A stretch of DNA of 64,000 nucleotides, taken from contig NZ_UWOT01000016.1 of the NCBI RefSeq assembly GCF_900604535.1, positions 1-64,000 on the forward strand, in the 5' to 3' direction. This DNA comes from Romboutsia_E sp900604535. Lineage in GTDB: Bacteria > Bacillota > Clostridia > Peptostreptococcales > Peptostreptococcaceae. Numbering within the stretch: position 1 is the stretch's first letter; each line of letters opens with the position of its first letter. The notes beneath the pieces were generated by a model that was not told where the DNA came from, did not search any database, and worked only from the letters and a program-made list of their open reading frames with translations. Made by a program: the position numbers and the translations under genes. Below, piece by piece: positions 44,207 to 52,676 of the stretch.

Positions 44207-45715
44207 TTAGTTAGCGTAATATAAGTTTTGTGATGGATATTCTGGATCACAAGTCACATCTATGCCAAGTTCTCTAAATGTTTGTTCATCTGTTTTACTT
44301 AATATTGTAGTTGAATGAGCTTGAGATCCCTTTAACATTGGAAGTTTTTCCACAGCTGCTTGAGCAGTTGGATTTGTAACAGCACTTACGCTTAAAGCCA
44401 TTAGTATTTCTTCACAACTTAATTCTGGAGTTCTACTTGCTAATGTTTTAGTTTTTAAATTTACAATTGGTTCTAAAATTGCAGGAGATAATAAATGCAT
44501 ATCATCTGATATATTAGCTAAATGTTTTATTCCGTTTAATATTGCCGCTGCACTTGCATTCATTAAATTTGAACTCTTTCCTGTAAGTATCGTTCCATCA
44601 ACTAGTTCTAATGCTACAACTGAGCAACTATCTGTTTTTTCTGCAGTTTCTTTTAACTTCGCACTGTATTCTCTAGATGGTGTAACAACCTTTCTATCTT
44701 CAGGCTTTAATCCAACTTGTTCCATTATTAACTTTATAGTGTCAAATGCATCTTTATCAAATTGACCTTTTTTATACTCACATGCAGTTTTAAAGTATCT
44801 TCTTATTATTTCTTGCTTAGAAGCTTCTCTAACTACTTCATCATCTATTATACCAAATCCAACCCTATTAACGCCCATATCTGTTGGTGATTGGAATATA
44901 GATTCTTTTCCAGTTATTTTTTCTATTATTTTCTTAAGTACTGGGAATAATTCTAAGTCTCTATTGTAGTTTACTGATGTTTCACCATATCTTTCAAGGT
45001 GGAATGAATCTATCATGTTAACATCCTTTAAATCTACAGTAGCTGCTTCATAAGCTATATTTACTGGATGTTTAAGCGGTAAATTCCAAACTGGGAATGT
45101 TTCGAATTTAGAGTATCCAACGCTATTTCCTCTTTTATTTTCATGATATAACTGACTTAAACAAGTTCCTAACTTTCCACTATTTGGTCCTGGAGCTGTT
45201 ACTACAACTATAGGTTTAGTTGTTTCTATATAAGGATTTGCACCATATCCTTCATCACTAACTATTGTATCAACATCAGTTGGGTATCCCTTTGTTGGAG
45301 CATGCTTATATACTTTTATCCCCATTCTCTCTAACTTATTTATGAATACTGTAGTTGCAGGTTGTCCTTCAAATCTTGTTATTACAACACTGTTAACATC
45401 TAAGTCATATGCTCTTAAGTCATCGATTAACCTTAGGACTTCCATATCATAAGTGATCCCATAATCTCCTCTTACTTTATTTCTTTCTATATCACCAGCG
45501 TAAACACATATAACAACTTCTAATTTATCTTTCATATGTTGTAATACTTTGATTTTAGCATTCTCATCAAATCCTGGTAATATCCTTTTTGCATGTAAGT
45601 CTCCGATTAACTTTCCACCAAATTCTAAATATAACTTGTCAAAATTATTAACTCTCTCTAGTATATATTTTGACTGTTCCTCTAGGTATTTCTTATGATC
45701 AAATCCTATTTTCAT
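44207..45715 (-). CDS. DUF1846 (UPF0371) family protein
   Basis: 502-residue soluble protein matching the DUF1846 family, which is widespread in Firmicutes and of unknown function. Recognisable segments: FDHKKYLEEQSKYILERV at the N-terminus, RILPGFDENAKI, GYGANPYIETTKPIVVVTAP with glycines that could bind a nucleotide, GPNSGKLGTCLSQLYHE, and TNPTAQAAVEKLPMLKGSQA. Transcribed alone between a repeat-containing leader and a terminator. RBS GTGAGGTGG. No function proposed. Confidence 0.85.
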   Translation of the reverse strand: MKIGFDHKKYLEEQSKYILERVNNFDKLYLEFGGKLIGDLHAKRILPGFDENAKIKVLQHMKDKLEVVICVYAGDIERNKVRGDYGITYDMEVLRLIDDLRAYDLDVNSVVITRFEGQPATTVFINKLERMGIKVYKHAPTKGYPTDVDTIVSDEGYGANPYIETTKPIVVVTAPGPNSGKLGTCLSQLYHENKRGNSVGYSKFETFPVWNLPLKHPVNIAYEAATVDLKDVNMIDSFHLERYGETSVNYNRDLELFPVLKKIIEKITGKESIFQSPTDMGVNRVGFGIIDDEVVREASKQEIIRRYFKTACEYKKGQFDKDAFDTIKLIMEQVGLKPEDRKVVTPSREYSAKLKETAEKTDSCSVVALELVDGTILTGKSSNLMNASAAAILNGIKHLANISDDMHLLSPAILEPIVNLKTKTLASRTPELSCEEILMALSVSAVTNPTAQAAVEKLPMLKGSQAHSTTILSKTDEQTFRELGIDVTCDPEYPSQNLYYAN

Positions 45716-45753
45716 TGTGCCACCTCACTAAATATTTAATTTTTATTTCTTAC

Positions 45754-45794
45754 TTGATAACCGTATTTTATATATATTTGTATTTGTATTTTGT
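45754..45794 (-). repeat. imperfect repeat in the DUF1846 leader (copy A)
   Basis: Contains TTGATAACCGTA and ATTTGTATTTTGT, both also at 44093-44140. It sits 40-80 nt upstream of the DUF1846 start, so it is probably promoter or leader sequence. Confidence 0.55.
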
Positions 45795-45920
45795 TAAAAA
45801 GTTTATATTTATTTTTTCTTTTTAACTAAGTTTATATTATACAATTTAAGACAATATTTTTCAAGATTATTTTCACTCAATATTCTATAAATTTATGTAT
45901 ATATTTTTTTATTTTATATA

Positions 45921-45950
45921 AAAAAGTACCGAAGTTAATCGGTACTTTTT
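45921..45950 (-). terminator. terminator of the small cysteine-rich gene
   Basis: AAAAAGTACCGA / TCGGTACTTTTT, 12-bp stem with a 6-nt loop, 12 nt past the stop codon. Confidence 0.88.
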
Positions 45951-45962
45951 ACATCAATTTGA

Positions 45963-46154
45963 TTAGCAGCAGCCACCATCAAAAACGTCTCCACATCCAC
46001 ATACTATTAATAATAGTATTAAGAATGGTATCCATGCACATATATCAAAATCTACCCATACATCTTGGAATGCTAAGAATAAGAAGAATAATACTATTAT
46101 CCACCATCCACATCCACCAAAGAATCCATCGTCTCCAAAAAATCTGTCTAACAT
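45963..46154 (-). CDS. tiny cysteine-rich membrane protein
   Basis: 63 codons with a good AGGGGG site and a dedicated terminator. The product has two hydrophobic segments (about 18-30 and 41-52), an N-terminal DDGFFGGCGWW and ends in CGCGDVFDGGCC; six cysteines in total. The layout resembles short hydrophobic spore or envelope proteins of Firmicutes (YjcZ-like), but no family can be assigned. The plus-strand frame over the same bases has no supported start and is considered a shadow. Confidence 0.65.
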   Translation of the reverse strand: MLDRFFGDDGFFGGCGWWIIVLFFLFLAFQDVWVDFDICAWIPFLILLLIVCGCGDVFDGGCC

Positions 46155-46250
46155 TATGTTGTCCCCCTATATAATTTTTTTGAAGTTTTTTAACTCCTAG
46201 CTTATACTATGAGACAACTTTGATTTTTGACATTACTTTTTAATCAAATT

Positions 46251-47912
46251 TTATACTTCCATTATTATTGGAAATACACTAGGTCTTCTCTTTGTCTTTG
46301 TATATAAGTGATTCTCAACAGATTTTTTTATACTATTTTTTAAAATATGCCATTCTATAACTTTTTCTTCTAAACATTGTTCTACTACATTTCTTGATAT
46401 ATCCTTGATTTCATTTATTAAGTCTTCTGATTCTCTAGCATAAATAAATCCTCTTGTTATTATATCAGGTCCTGCTACAATCTCAAATGTATCTCTATTT
46501 ATAGCTAAGACTATTGTTACCATACCATCATTTGCTAAGTACTTTCTATCTCTTAAAACTATATTACCTACATCTCCTACTCCTATACCATCTACATATA
46601 AAACACCTGTATGTATTTTCTGATTTGCATTAGCTTCATTCTCTGATATTTCTAATACTTGACCAGTTTCTAATGTAAATACATTTTCAGGACTCATTCC
46701 AAGTTTTATAGCTAAATCACTATGATGTTTTAAATGTCTATACTCTCCATGAACAGGCATAAAGTATTTAGGTTTAACCAATGTATGTATTAACTTTAGT
46801 TCTTCTCTATATGCATGTCCAGATACATGTATATCTTCCAAATCTTCATATATTACTTCTACACCTTTTCTAAATAGTTGATTTATAACTCTTGAAATAA
46901 TCTTATCATTCCCAGGTATTGGAGATGCCGATATTATAAATAAATCATCTTTATCTATTTCAATTTTTTTATGTGATCCATGAGCTATCCTTGAAAGACC
47001 TGCCATTGATTCACCTTGACTTCCAGTTGTAATTATAGTTATGTTTTCATTAGGATACTTATTAATATCATCAATATCTATAACAGATTCATCTGGTATA
47101 TGTAAATATCCTAAATCCATAGCTACTTGTGATACATTTTCCATACTTCTTCCACTAAAAGCTATCTTTCTATTCTCTTTTATAGATGCATTTGCTATTT
47201 GTTGCATTCTATGTATATTTGATGCAAATGTAGCTACTATTATCCTACCTTTTGCATTTCTAAAAATTCTATTTAGTGTTTCTCCTATTACCTTTTCAGA
47301 AAGTGAATGTCCTTCTCTTTCAACATTAGTGCTATCAGCTAATAGTAATAATACACCTTCATCCCCTAATGTTGAAAATCTATTTAAATCCATAACTAAT
47401 CCATCAATAGGTGTATAATCAATTTTAAAATCTCCAGTGTGTACTATAGTTCCAATTGGTGTAAATATGGCTAATGAACAAGAATCTGCTATACTGTGTG
47501 TTGCCCTAATAAATTCTATACTCATATTATCAAATTTCACCATATATCCTGCATTAACCGGATTTAAAGTACATAAGTCTAACATTTTGTGCTCCTTTAA
47601 CTTATTTTCAACTAGCCCTAAAGTTAACTTTGTACCATATATAGGCATATTTAATTGTTTTATTATATATGGTATAGCTCCTATATGATCTTCATGACCA
47701 TGTGTTAAAAATAAACCTTTTACCTTATCCTGTCTATCAATCAAGTAACTTATATTCGGTATGACTAAGTCAACTCCATACATATCCTCATCTGGGAAAG
47801 ATACTCCACAATCTATAACTATTATTTCATCTTCATACTCTATTGCTGTAATATTTTTACCGATTTCTCCCAAACCTCCTAAAGGGATTATTTTTACACT
47901 TTTTTTATTCAT
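46251..47912 (-). CDS. rnj: ribonuclease J
   Basis: 553-residue metallo-beta-lactamase/beta-CASP nuclease with 5' exo- and endonuclease activity in mRNA decay and rRNA maturation. Motifs: PLGGLGEIGKN at the start, metal site LTHGHEDHIGAIPY near residue 75, HSIADSC, HTGDFKID, the beta-CASP part with TGSQGESM, VSGHA and PVHGEYRHL, and a C-terminal domain. It is the longer RNase J1-like form. RBS AAGGAGA. Confidence 0.95.
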   Translation of the reverse strand: MNKKSVKIIPLGGLGEIGKNITAIEYEDEIIVIDCGVSFPDEDMYGVDLVIPNISYLIDRQDKVKGLFLTHGHEDHIGAIPYIIKQLNMPIYGTKLTLGLVENKLKEHKMLDLCTLNPVNAGYMVKFDNMSIEFIRATHSIADSCSLAIFTPIGTIVHTGDFKIDYTPIDGLVMDLNRFSTLGDEGVLLLLADSTNVEREGHSLSEKVIGETLNRIFRNAKGRIIVATFASNIHRMQQIANASIKENRKIAFSGRSMENVSQVAMDLGYLHIPDESVIDIDDINKYPNENITIITTGSQGESMAGLSRIAHGSHKKIEIDKDDLFIISASPIPGNDKIISRVINQLFRKGVEVIYEDLEDIHVSGHAYREELKLIHTLVKPKYFMPVHGEYRHLKHHSDLAIKLGMSPENVFTLETGQVLEISENEANANQKIHTGVLYVDGIGVGDVGNIVLRDRKYLANDGMVTIVLAINRDTFEIVAGPDIITRGFIYARESEDLINEIKDISRNVVEQCLEEKVIEWHILKNSIKKSVENHLYTKTKRRPSVFPIIMEV

Positions 47913-47996
47913 ACTATTTTCTCCTTATCAATTGTCGTAATATATTTATATTATTTTTAACAATATATAAAAATCTATGTTGTTTTTAATATAAAT

Positions 47997-48036
47997 AAAA
48001 AGCAAAGTCACTTAGTTTAAAGTAACTTTGCTTTTT
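47997..48036 (-). terminator. terminator of the M20 amidohydrolase gene
   Basis: AAAAAGCAAAGT / ACTTTGCTTTTT, 12-bp stem with a 16-nt loop, adjacent to the stop codon. Confidence 0.85.
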
Positions 48037-48040
48037 ATCC

Positions 48041-49231
48041 TTAATTGAAATACAATGTGTTAATTACATGCATCATAACTCCAGTTGTTAAACACCCTTC
48101 ATCTATATTAAAATTTGCTGTATGAAGTGGACTAATTATATTTTTATCTTTATTTCCACATCCTAAATGAAAAAATACACCTTTACATTTATCCGTATAA
48201 AATGAAAAATCTTCTCCCCCCATAGATGGATATTCTTTTAATAAAAAATTATCTTTACCTAATAATTTACGTGTATTTTCTTTCACTATATCTACCAAAT
48301 AATTATTGTTTATTACTGGAGGATACCAGTTTTGGTCAATATCTATATGTCCAATGCATCTATGCGCTTTAGATATATTTTCAACCATATCATAAACTCT
48401 ATTGAGTATAAATTCTCTATCTTTTATTGTAAGCGCCCTTATAGTTCCCTCAATCTTCACTTCTTCACAAATAATATTTTGAGCTTCTCCTCCATTTATT
48501 TTTCCTAATGTAATAACACTAATATTAGAAGGTTCTATTTCTCTACTAACTATATTTTGTAAAGCAAGTATAAGTTGAGATGAGGCAATTAGTGAGTCTA
48601 CACCATTATTAGGATATGCTCCATGAGCCCTTTTACCTTTTATTCTAATTTTACATCCATTAGCGCTTGCATTCAGAGTATCATACTTACATTCTATAAA
48701 TGATGTTTCTAAATAAGGTTGGACATGAAGTCCAAATATATAATCAACCTTTGGATTTTCCAAACATTTATTTTGTATCATATATTTAGCTCCACCTATA
48801 TTTTCCTCCGCTGGTTGAAATAAGAATTTAATATTAATATTTAGACTATCTCTTATTTCATATAATATTTTACATGCGCCTAATAATATTGCAGTATGAG
48901 CATCATGTCCGCAAGCATGCATTATACCTTTATTTAAAGACTTATACTCAACATCATTTTTTTCTTCAATCGGTAAGGCATCAATATCAGCTCTTATAGC
49001 TATTGTTTTTTTTGCATTTGACTTAATTATATATGCCATTATTCCATAGTTATCATTAAATTCTTTATATTCTATACCTATCTCATCTAAATATTTCTTA
49101 ATTTTACCTTTAGTTATAACTTCATTCATTGCAAGTTCTGGTGTTTTATGTAAATCTCTTCTTATGTCTACAATCCACTGTTTTAGTTCATTAGATTTAT
49201 ATTTAATTTGCTCTATATTTAATACACTCAC
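48041..49231 (-). CDS. M20-family amidohydrolase/peptidase
   Basis: 396-residue zinc hydrolase of the M20D type (N-acyl-amino-acid or hippurate hydrolase-like). Metal-binding residues are in MHACGHDAHTAILLGA, QPAEENIGGA, FGLHVQPY, and PSMGGEDFSFY with the C-terminal HTANFN. Residues about 185-295 form the dimerisation lid. Substrate is probably an N-acylated amino acid. It starts with GTG behind GGGGAGA. Monocistronic. Confidence 0.92.
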   Translation of the reverse strand: MSVLNIEQIKYKSNELKQWIVDIRRDLHKTPELAMNEVITKGKIKKYLDEIGIEYKEFNDNYGIMAYIIKSNAKKTIAIRADIDALPIEEKNDVEYKSLNKGIMHACGHDAHTAILLGACKILYEIRDSLNINIKFLFQPAEENIGGAKYMIQNKCLENPKVDYIFGLHVQPYLETSFIECKYDTLNASANGCKIRIKGKRAHGAYPNNGVDSLIASSQLILALQNIVSREIEPSNISVITLGKINGGEAQNIICEEVKIEGTIRALTIKDREFILNRVYDMVENISKAHRCIGHIDIDQNWYPPVINNNYLVDIVKENTRKLLGKDNFLLKEYPSMGGEDFSFYTDKCKGVFFHLGCGNKDKNIISPLHTANFNIDEGCLTTGVMMHVINTLYFN

Positions 49232-49273
49232 AATAATCTCCCCTAAATTTTATAAATTAATTATATAATAAAA

Positions 49274-49309
49274 AAATAAGTAGGATATCAAAAGATCTCC
49301 TACTTATTT
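49274..49309 (-). terminator. terminator of the unknown gene at 49344
   Basis: AAATAAGTAGGAGATC / GATATCCTACTTATTT, about 12 bp plus a G-T/A-rich inner part, followed by a T run. Confidence 0.85.
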
Positions 49310-49343
49310 ATATTATAAAAACTACTCATATATTTTTAAAAGT

Positions 49344-50213
49344 TTAATTTTTGATGTATGAATTTAAAAATTCTATCATCATTGGCTTAATTATCCCTCC
49401 ATAATCAACAACCTGAGTTATTTGATTATTATTTTCTGTCTTAGAATTAAAATTACTTATTTTAAAAGTTAAAATATTATTTATATTTTCAATTATGTAT
49501 CCTGCATCTTTTGTAACTGTTATCTCTAAATCACCCATATCTGAATCTATATCTTCAATTCTTTCTTTATTTGCACAAACGATTCCATCATCATATGAAC
49601 TTCCGTATGTAGCAAATGGAATATAAAAACATTTAGTACTATTCGCACTTTTTGATTTTATAAATAATCTTGGAGTAAGTTCACTTTTTCCCATAAATAT
49701 AGGATTTGCTTCCGTTACTTCATCCAGATTTTCCTTTATATCATTTAAAAATTTATTCATATCAAATTTTTCAGATTCAATTTTTAATATATTTAAATTA
49801 TCTAAGTTCTCATTAGGTATGTATTTAGTAACATTTTTAAATACATCATAATAATCTTTTATTTCATAACCTTTTTGTATATACTCATTCTTTAATTCAT
49901 ACTCTTTATCAAATTCTGTTATAAGCTTAGTTAGTTCTTCTTTTGTATCAAAATCTTTTATTGTATCAACAAAAGGTATTATATTATTTGGCTTCATTAA
50001 AAACATTTCCAATGGTTTCATAGTATCATTTGCGAACTTAATATCCTCTTCTTTAAAAGCTGCATTTATACCATCTTCTAAAAATGCCACTTCTACTTCC
50101 ATTTCATATTCATCTTCACTAATTACATTTGAACCTACTGGATACATTGCTATTAATTTACTTTTATCATACACATATCCAAAAGAATAACTTATTTCAA
50201 ATTGTCTACTCAT
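49344..50213 (-). CDS. protein of unknown function
   Basis: 289-residue acidic soluble protein preceded by an excellent TAGGAGGA site. N-terminal part MSRQFEISYSFGYVYDKSK looks like a beta strand pair; the middle (about 80-150) is Lys/Glu/Asp-rich and probably helical; the C-terminal half contains FMGKSELTPRLFIKSKSAN and a beta-rich end. I recognise no conserved domain and no signal peptide or membrane segment. No operon partner. A Clostridia-specific protein is likely. Confidence 0.7.
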   Translation of the reverse strand: MSRQFEISYSFGYVYDKSKLIAMYPVGSNVISEDEYEMEVEVAFLEDGINAAFKEEDIKFANDTMKPLEMFLMKPNNIIPFVDTIKDFDTKEELTKLITEFDKEYELKNEYIQKGYEIKDYYDVFKNVTKYIPNENLDNLNILKIESEKFDMNKFLNDIKENLDEVTEANPIFMGKSELTPRLFIKSKSANSTKCFYIPFATYGSSYDDGIVCANKERIEDIDSDMGDLEITVTKDAGYIIENINNILTFKISNFNSKTENNNQITQVVDYGGIIKPMMIEFLNSYIKN

Positions 50214-50276
50214 AATGTCCTCCTAATTAATTTTAATTTATATTATATAATTTATCCAAAATTTATAAATTACAAC

Positions 50277-50304
50277 AAAAAAGCACCTAAATGTAGGTAC
50301 TTTT
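50277..50304 (-). terminator. terminator of the small membrane protein gene
   Basis: AAAAGTACCT / AGGTGCTTTT stem with a 6-nt loop and T run, 12 nt past the stop codon. Confidence 0.8.
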
Positions 50305-50315
50305 GTAATTAACTA

Positions 50316-50522
50316 TTATTTATCTTTAGTTACATTCTCTTTTTTATTTACATTTAATCTTCTCATTATTCTTATATGTTTTCTAATAAAATAAACTTCA
50401 AAAGTCATAGCTGCACAAGCTATCAGTCTTGTAGTCATATCAGTTGTATTTATCGCTACATTATAAAAATACATAAATAACATTAAATCAATTCCGATTA
50501 TTACAGTATCTAATATCTTCAC
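50316..50522 (-). CDS. small membrane protein of unknown function
   Basis: 68 codons starting with GTG behind GAGGAG. Two hydrophobic helices (about 5-24 and 31-46) are followed by a basic tail (KHIRIMRRLNVNKKENVTK), so both ends probably face the cytoplasm. Its own ribosome binding site and terminator support expression. No family recognised. Confidence 0.65.
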   Translation of the reverse strand: MKILDTVIIGIDLMLFMYFYNVAINTTDMTTRLIACAAMTFEVYFIRKHIRIMRRLNVNKKENVTKDK

Positions 50523-50626
50523 CTTGTCATCTCCTCTATTCCAAAACTTTGAATAAAGAATTCAAGTTCTGTGATTATGGCATTAAAGTTATAATATCAG
50601 ACTGCTTTTCTTTAGTCAATTATTAT

Positions 50627-51091
50627 CTATTTCTTAAGAGACCACTTTTTTGAAAATCCTGCATCTTCGCTAGACATAACTTTTGTCGACTTACATTTCG
50701 GACATACTATATCTTGGTATTCATAATTTACATAATAAATATATCCACATGTAGCACATCTAAACTTACAAACTTTTTTGTTATCTAAATCTTCATCTTC
50801 TTTAGGATCATTTTCTTTTATCGTTAATTTTATATTTTTCCCATCAACTAGTGCTACTGCTATTTTTTTTCTAGCTTCATTAATTAATGATTCAAAATCT
50901 TTTAATGTTATTCCCATTTTTTTAGAACATATTTTACTACTATAACCTTCTACATCTTTTAAGCTAATTGCCTTCATTTCATCATTACTTAATTTTATTT
51001 CTTGTAAATTATCATCATTTTTTACGCAGTATTCAATATATCCTTTTTCTGGAAAAAACTTTATACTATCATAACTTCTAGTTTGCTTCAT
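50627..51091 (-). CDS. UPF0251/DUF134-like DNA-binding protein with zinc ribbon
   Basis: 154-residue protein. Residues about 10-95 follow the DUF134 pattern: FFPEKGYIEYCVKNDD, LSNDEMKAISLKDVEGY, a helix-turn-helix SKKMGITLKDFESLINEAR, and KIAVALVDGKNIKLT. Residues about 108-140 form a zinc ribbon, CATCG then CPKCKST. It is encoded just upstream of an Mrp/NBP35 ATPase (59 nt gap), a pairing known in Clostridia, so a role in Fe-S or metal-related regulation is plausible. Divergent from the family consensus in the first 20 residues. Confidence 0.75.
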   Translation of the reverse strand: MKQTRSYDSIKFFPEKGYIEYCVKNDDNLQEIKLSNDEMKAISLKDVEGYSSKICSKKMGITLKDFESLINEARKKIAVALVDGKNIKLTIKENDPKEDEDLDNKKVCKFRCATCGYIYYVNYEYQDIVCPKCKSTKVMSSEDAGFSKKWSLKK

Positions 51092-51150
51092 AACAAAACC
51101 TCCTAATACTATAACTTTTCCAGATTCCAGATTTAATGATAATTACATTA

Positions 51151-52011
51151 TTATATAGTAGAGATTATGTATTTTTCATTTTCAATTTTATTTAATGAAT
51201 TTAACATATTATTTACTATAGGATTAAATAGATCATCTAAATTTTCATCACTCTCATATATTCCAACTGAAACATTACCTATTTCAGAGTTCATTGGTAA
51301 TGATCCTAATAAATTTAAATTCATTTCATCTAAAAAATCCCTACTATTATTACTATTAAAAATTCGAATTTTTTTACCACAATCTGGACATAGTATATAG
51401 CTCATATTTTCAACTACACCTATTATATCTATATTCATTTTTTTCACCATATTTACTGCTTTTGAAACTATCATTGAGACCATATCTTGTGGAACTGATA
51501 TCATAACTACTCCATTTAGAGGAATTGATTGCATTACTGTTAATGCCACATCTCCTGTTCCTGGTGGCATATCTATAATAAGATAATCTAAATCTCCCCA
51601 TATAACATCTGTATAGAATTGTTTAACTGCATTTGATATCATTGCACCTCTCCATATGACAGGTTGATTTTCATCTTCTATTAATAAATTTAAAGACATT
51701 ACTTTTATATGATCTTTACTTATTACAGGATGTAATTCTCCGTCTATTGTATTAGCTCTTAAGTTGCTAACCCCTAATAACCTTGGTATACTAGGTCCAG
51801 TTATATCTGCATCTAATATACCTACTTTATACCCTTTCTTCCTTAAACTTTTTGCTATTAAAGCAGTACTAGTTGATTTTCCAACTCCACCTTTTCCACT
51901 CATTACCCCTATTATTCGATTAATTTTATTTTTAGGATTATTACTTACTCCACAGCTTGACTGTTCTTTATTACAAGATTTACTTGATGGACAAGATCCA
52001 CAATTTGACAT
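51151..52011 (-). CDS. Mrp/NBP35-family Fe-S cluster carrier ATPase
   Basis: 286-residue P-loop ATPase. The N-terminal SNCGSCPSSKSC is a cysteine motif of the NBP35 type that can hold an Fe-S cluster. Deviant Walker A is GVMSGKGGVGKSTSTALIAK; LIIDMPPGTGDVALTVMQ is the Mrp signature, and CPDC near residue 215 is the bridging cluster site. It assembles or carries Fe-S clusters in the cytoplasm. It lies upstream of the UPF0251 gene in transcription order. Confidence 0.9.
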   Translation of the reverse strand: MSNCGSCPSSKSCNKEQSSCGVSNNPKNKINRIIGVMSGKGGVGKSTSTALIAKSLRKKGYKVGILDADITGPSIPRLLGVSNLRANTIDGELHPVISKDHIKVMSLNLLIEDENQPVIWRGAMISNAVKQFYTDVIWGDLDYLIIDMPPGTGDVALTVMQSIPLNGVVMISVPQDMVSMIVSKAVNMVKKMNIDIIGVVENMSYILCPDCGKKIRIFNSNNSRDFLDEMNLNLLGSLPMNSEIGNVSVGIYESDENLDDLFNPIVNNMLNSLNKIENEKYIISTI

Positions 52012-52198
52012 TTATTTTCCCCCTTTGATATTTATACATTTACTTTTAACTAAATAGTAGGACTTTTTTATATTTATGTCAAAGGCAAATATTTTTAATT
52101 TAATTTTATAATTCTTGGAATAATAACTTATATACAAATAAATTTTATTAATATATAATATAATATTTTATATTATGACTTATAAGGAGATCGCTAAT

Positions 52199-52621
52199 AT
52201 GTCTAAACACTTTTCTATACAATTTAGCAACTTAAAATCTAAGTTTATTGAATATATAAAATTTAATATAGTTGGAATAAGCAACTTTTGGATATCTCAG
52301 TTTTTTTATCTTATGCTTTTTTTAAAATTTAAAATAAATTATTTAGTTTCCTATACTATTGTCAGTGTCATTAGCATAAGTGCCTCTTACTTTCTAAACT
52401 CAAAGTATACATTTAAAAATAGTAAACTTTCATTAAAAAAATTTTTGCTTACTTTCTTAGTTTATATATTTGAGTATATATTAAATATGGGAGTAATTAT
52501 ATTTATGGTTAATATATTAGGAATAAGCAAAGTATTTGCACCAATGCTTGCTCCCGTGATTTCTACTATACCTATATTTTTTTTAATGAAATTTGTTATA
52601 AATAATCAAAAACTACAATAA
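52199..52621 (+). CDS. GtrA-family membrane protein
   Basis: 140-residue protein with four membrane segments, fitting the GtrA family (IKFNIVGISNFWISQFFYL, ISASYFLNSKYTF, KKFLLTFLVYIFEY). GtrA proteins are flippases or chaperones for lipid-linked sugars used in wall-polysaccharide modification, but no glycosyltransferase gene is adjacent. The start at 52199 has AAGGAG 9 nt upstream; an in-frame ATG at 52175 has none. Confidence 0.85.
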   Translation: MSKHFSIQFSNLKSKFIEYIKFNIVGISNFWISQFFYLMLFLKFKINYLVSYTIVSVISISASYFLNSKYTFKNSKLSLKKFLLTFLVYIFEYILNMGVIIFMVNILGISKVFAPMLAPVISTIPIFFLMKFVINNQKLQ

Positions 52622-52627
52622 TAAAGT

Positions 52628-52676
52628 AAAAAAGAGTTGTACAAAATACATTAAGTACTTTATACAACTCTTTTTT
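52628..52676. terminator. bidirectional terminator
   Basis: AAAAAAGAGTTGTA / TACAACTCTTTTTT with T runs in both directions, between gtrA and the convergent larA-like gene. Confidence 0.88.

Noticed and set aside
45959..46174. 71-codon plus-strand open frame over the small cysteine-rich gene
   Set aside because: No ribosome binding site and a His/Ile-rich composition expected from antisense reading; the minus-strand frame has a good site and terminator.
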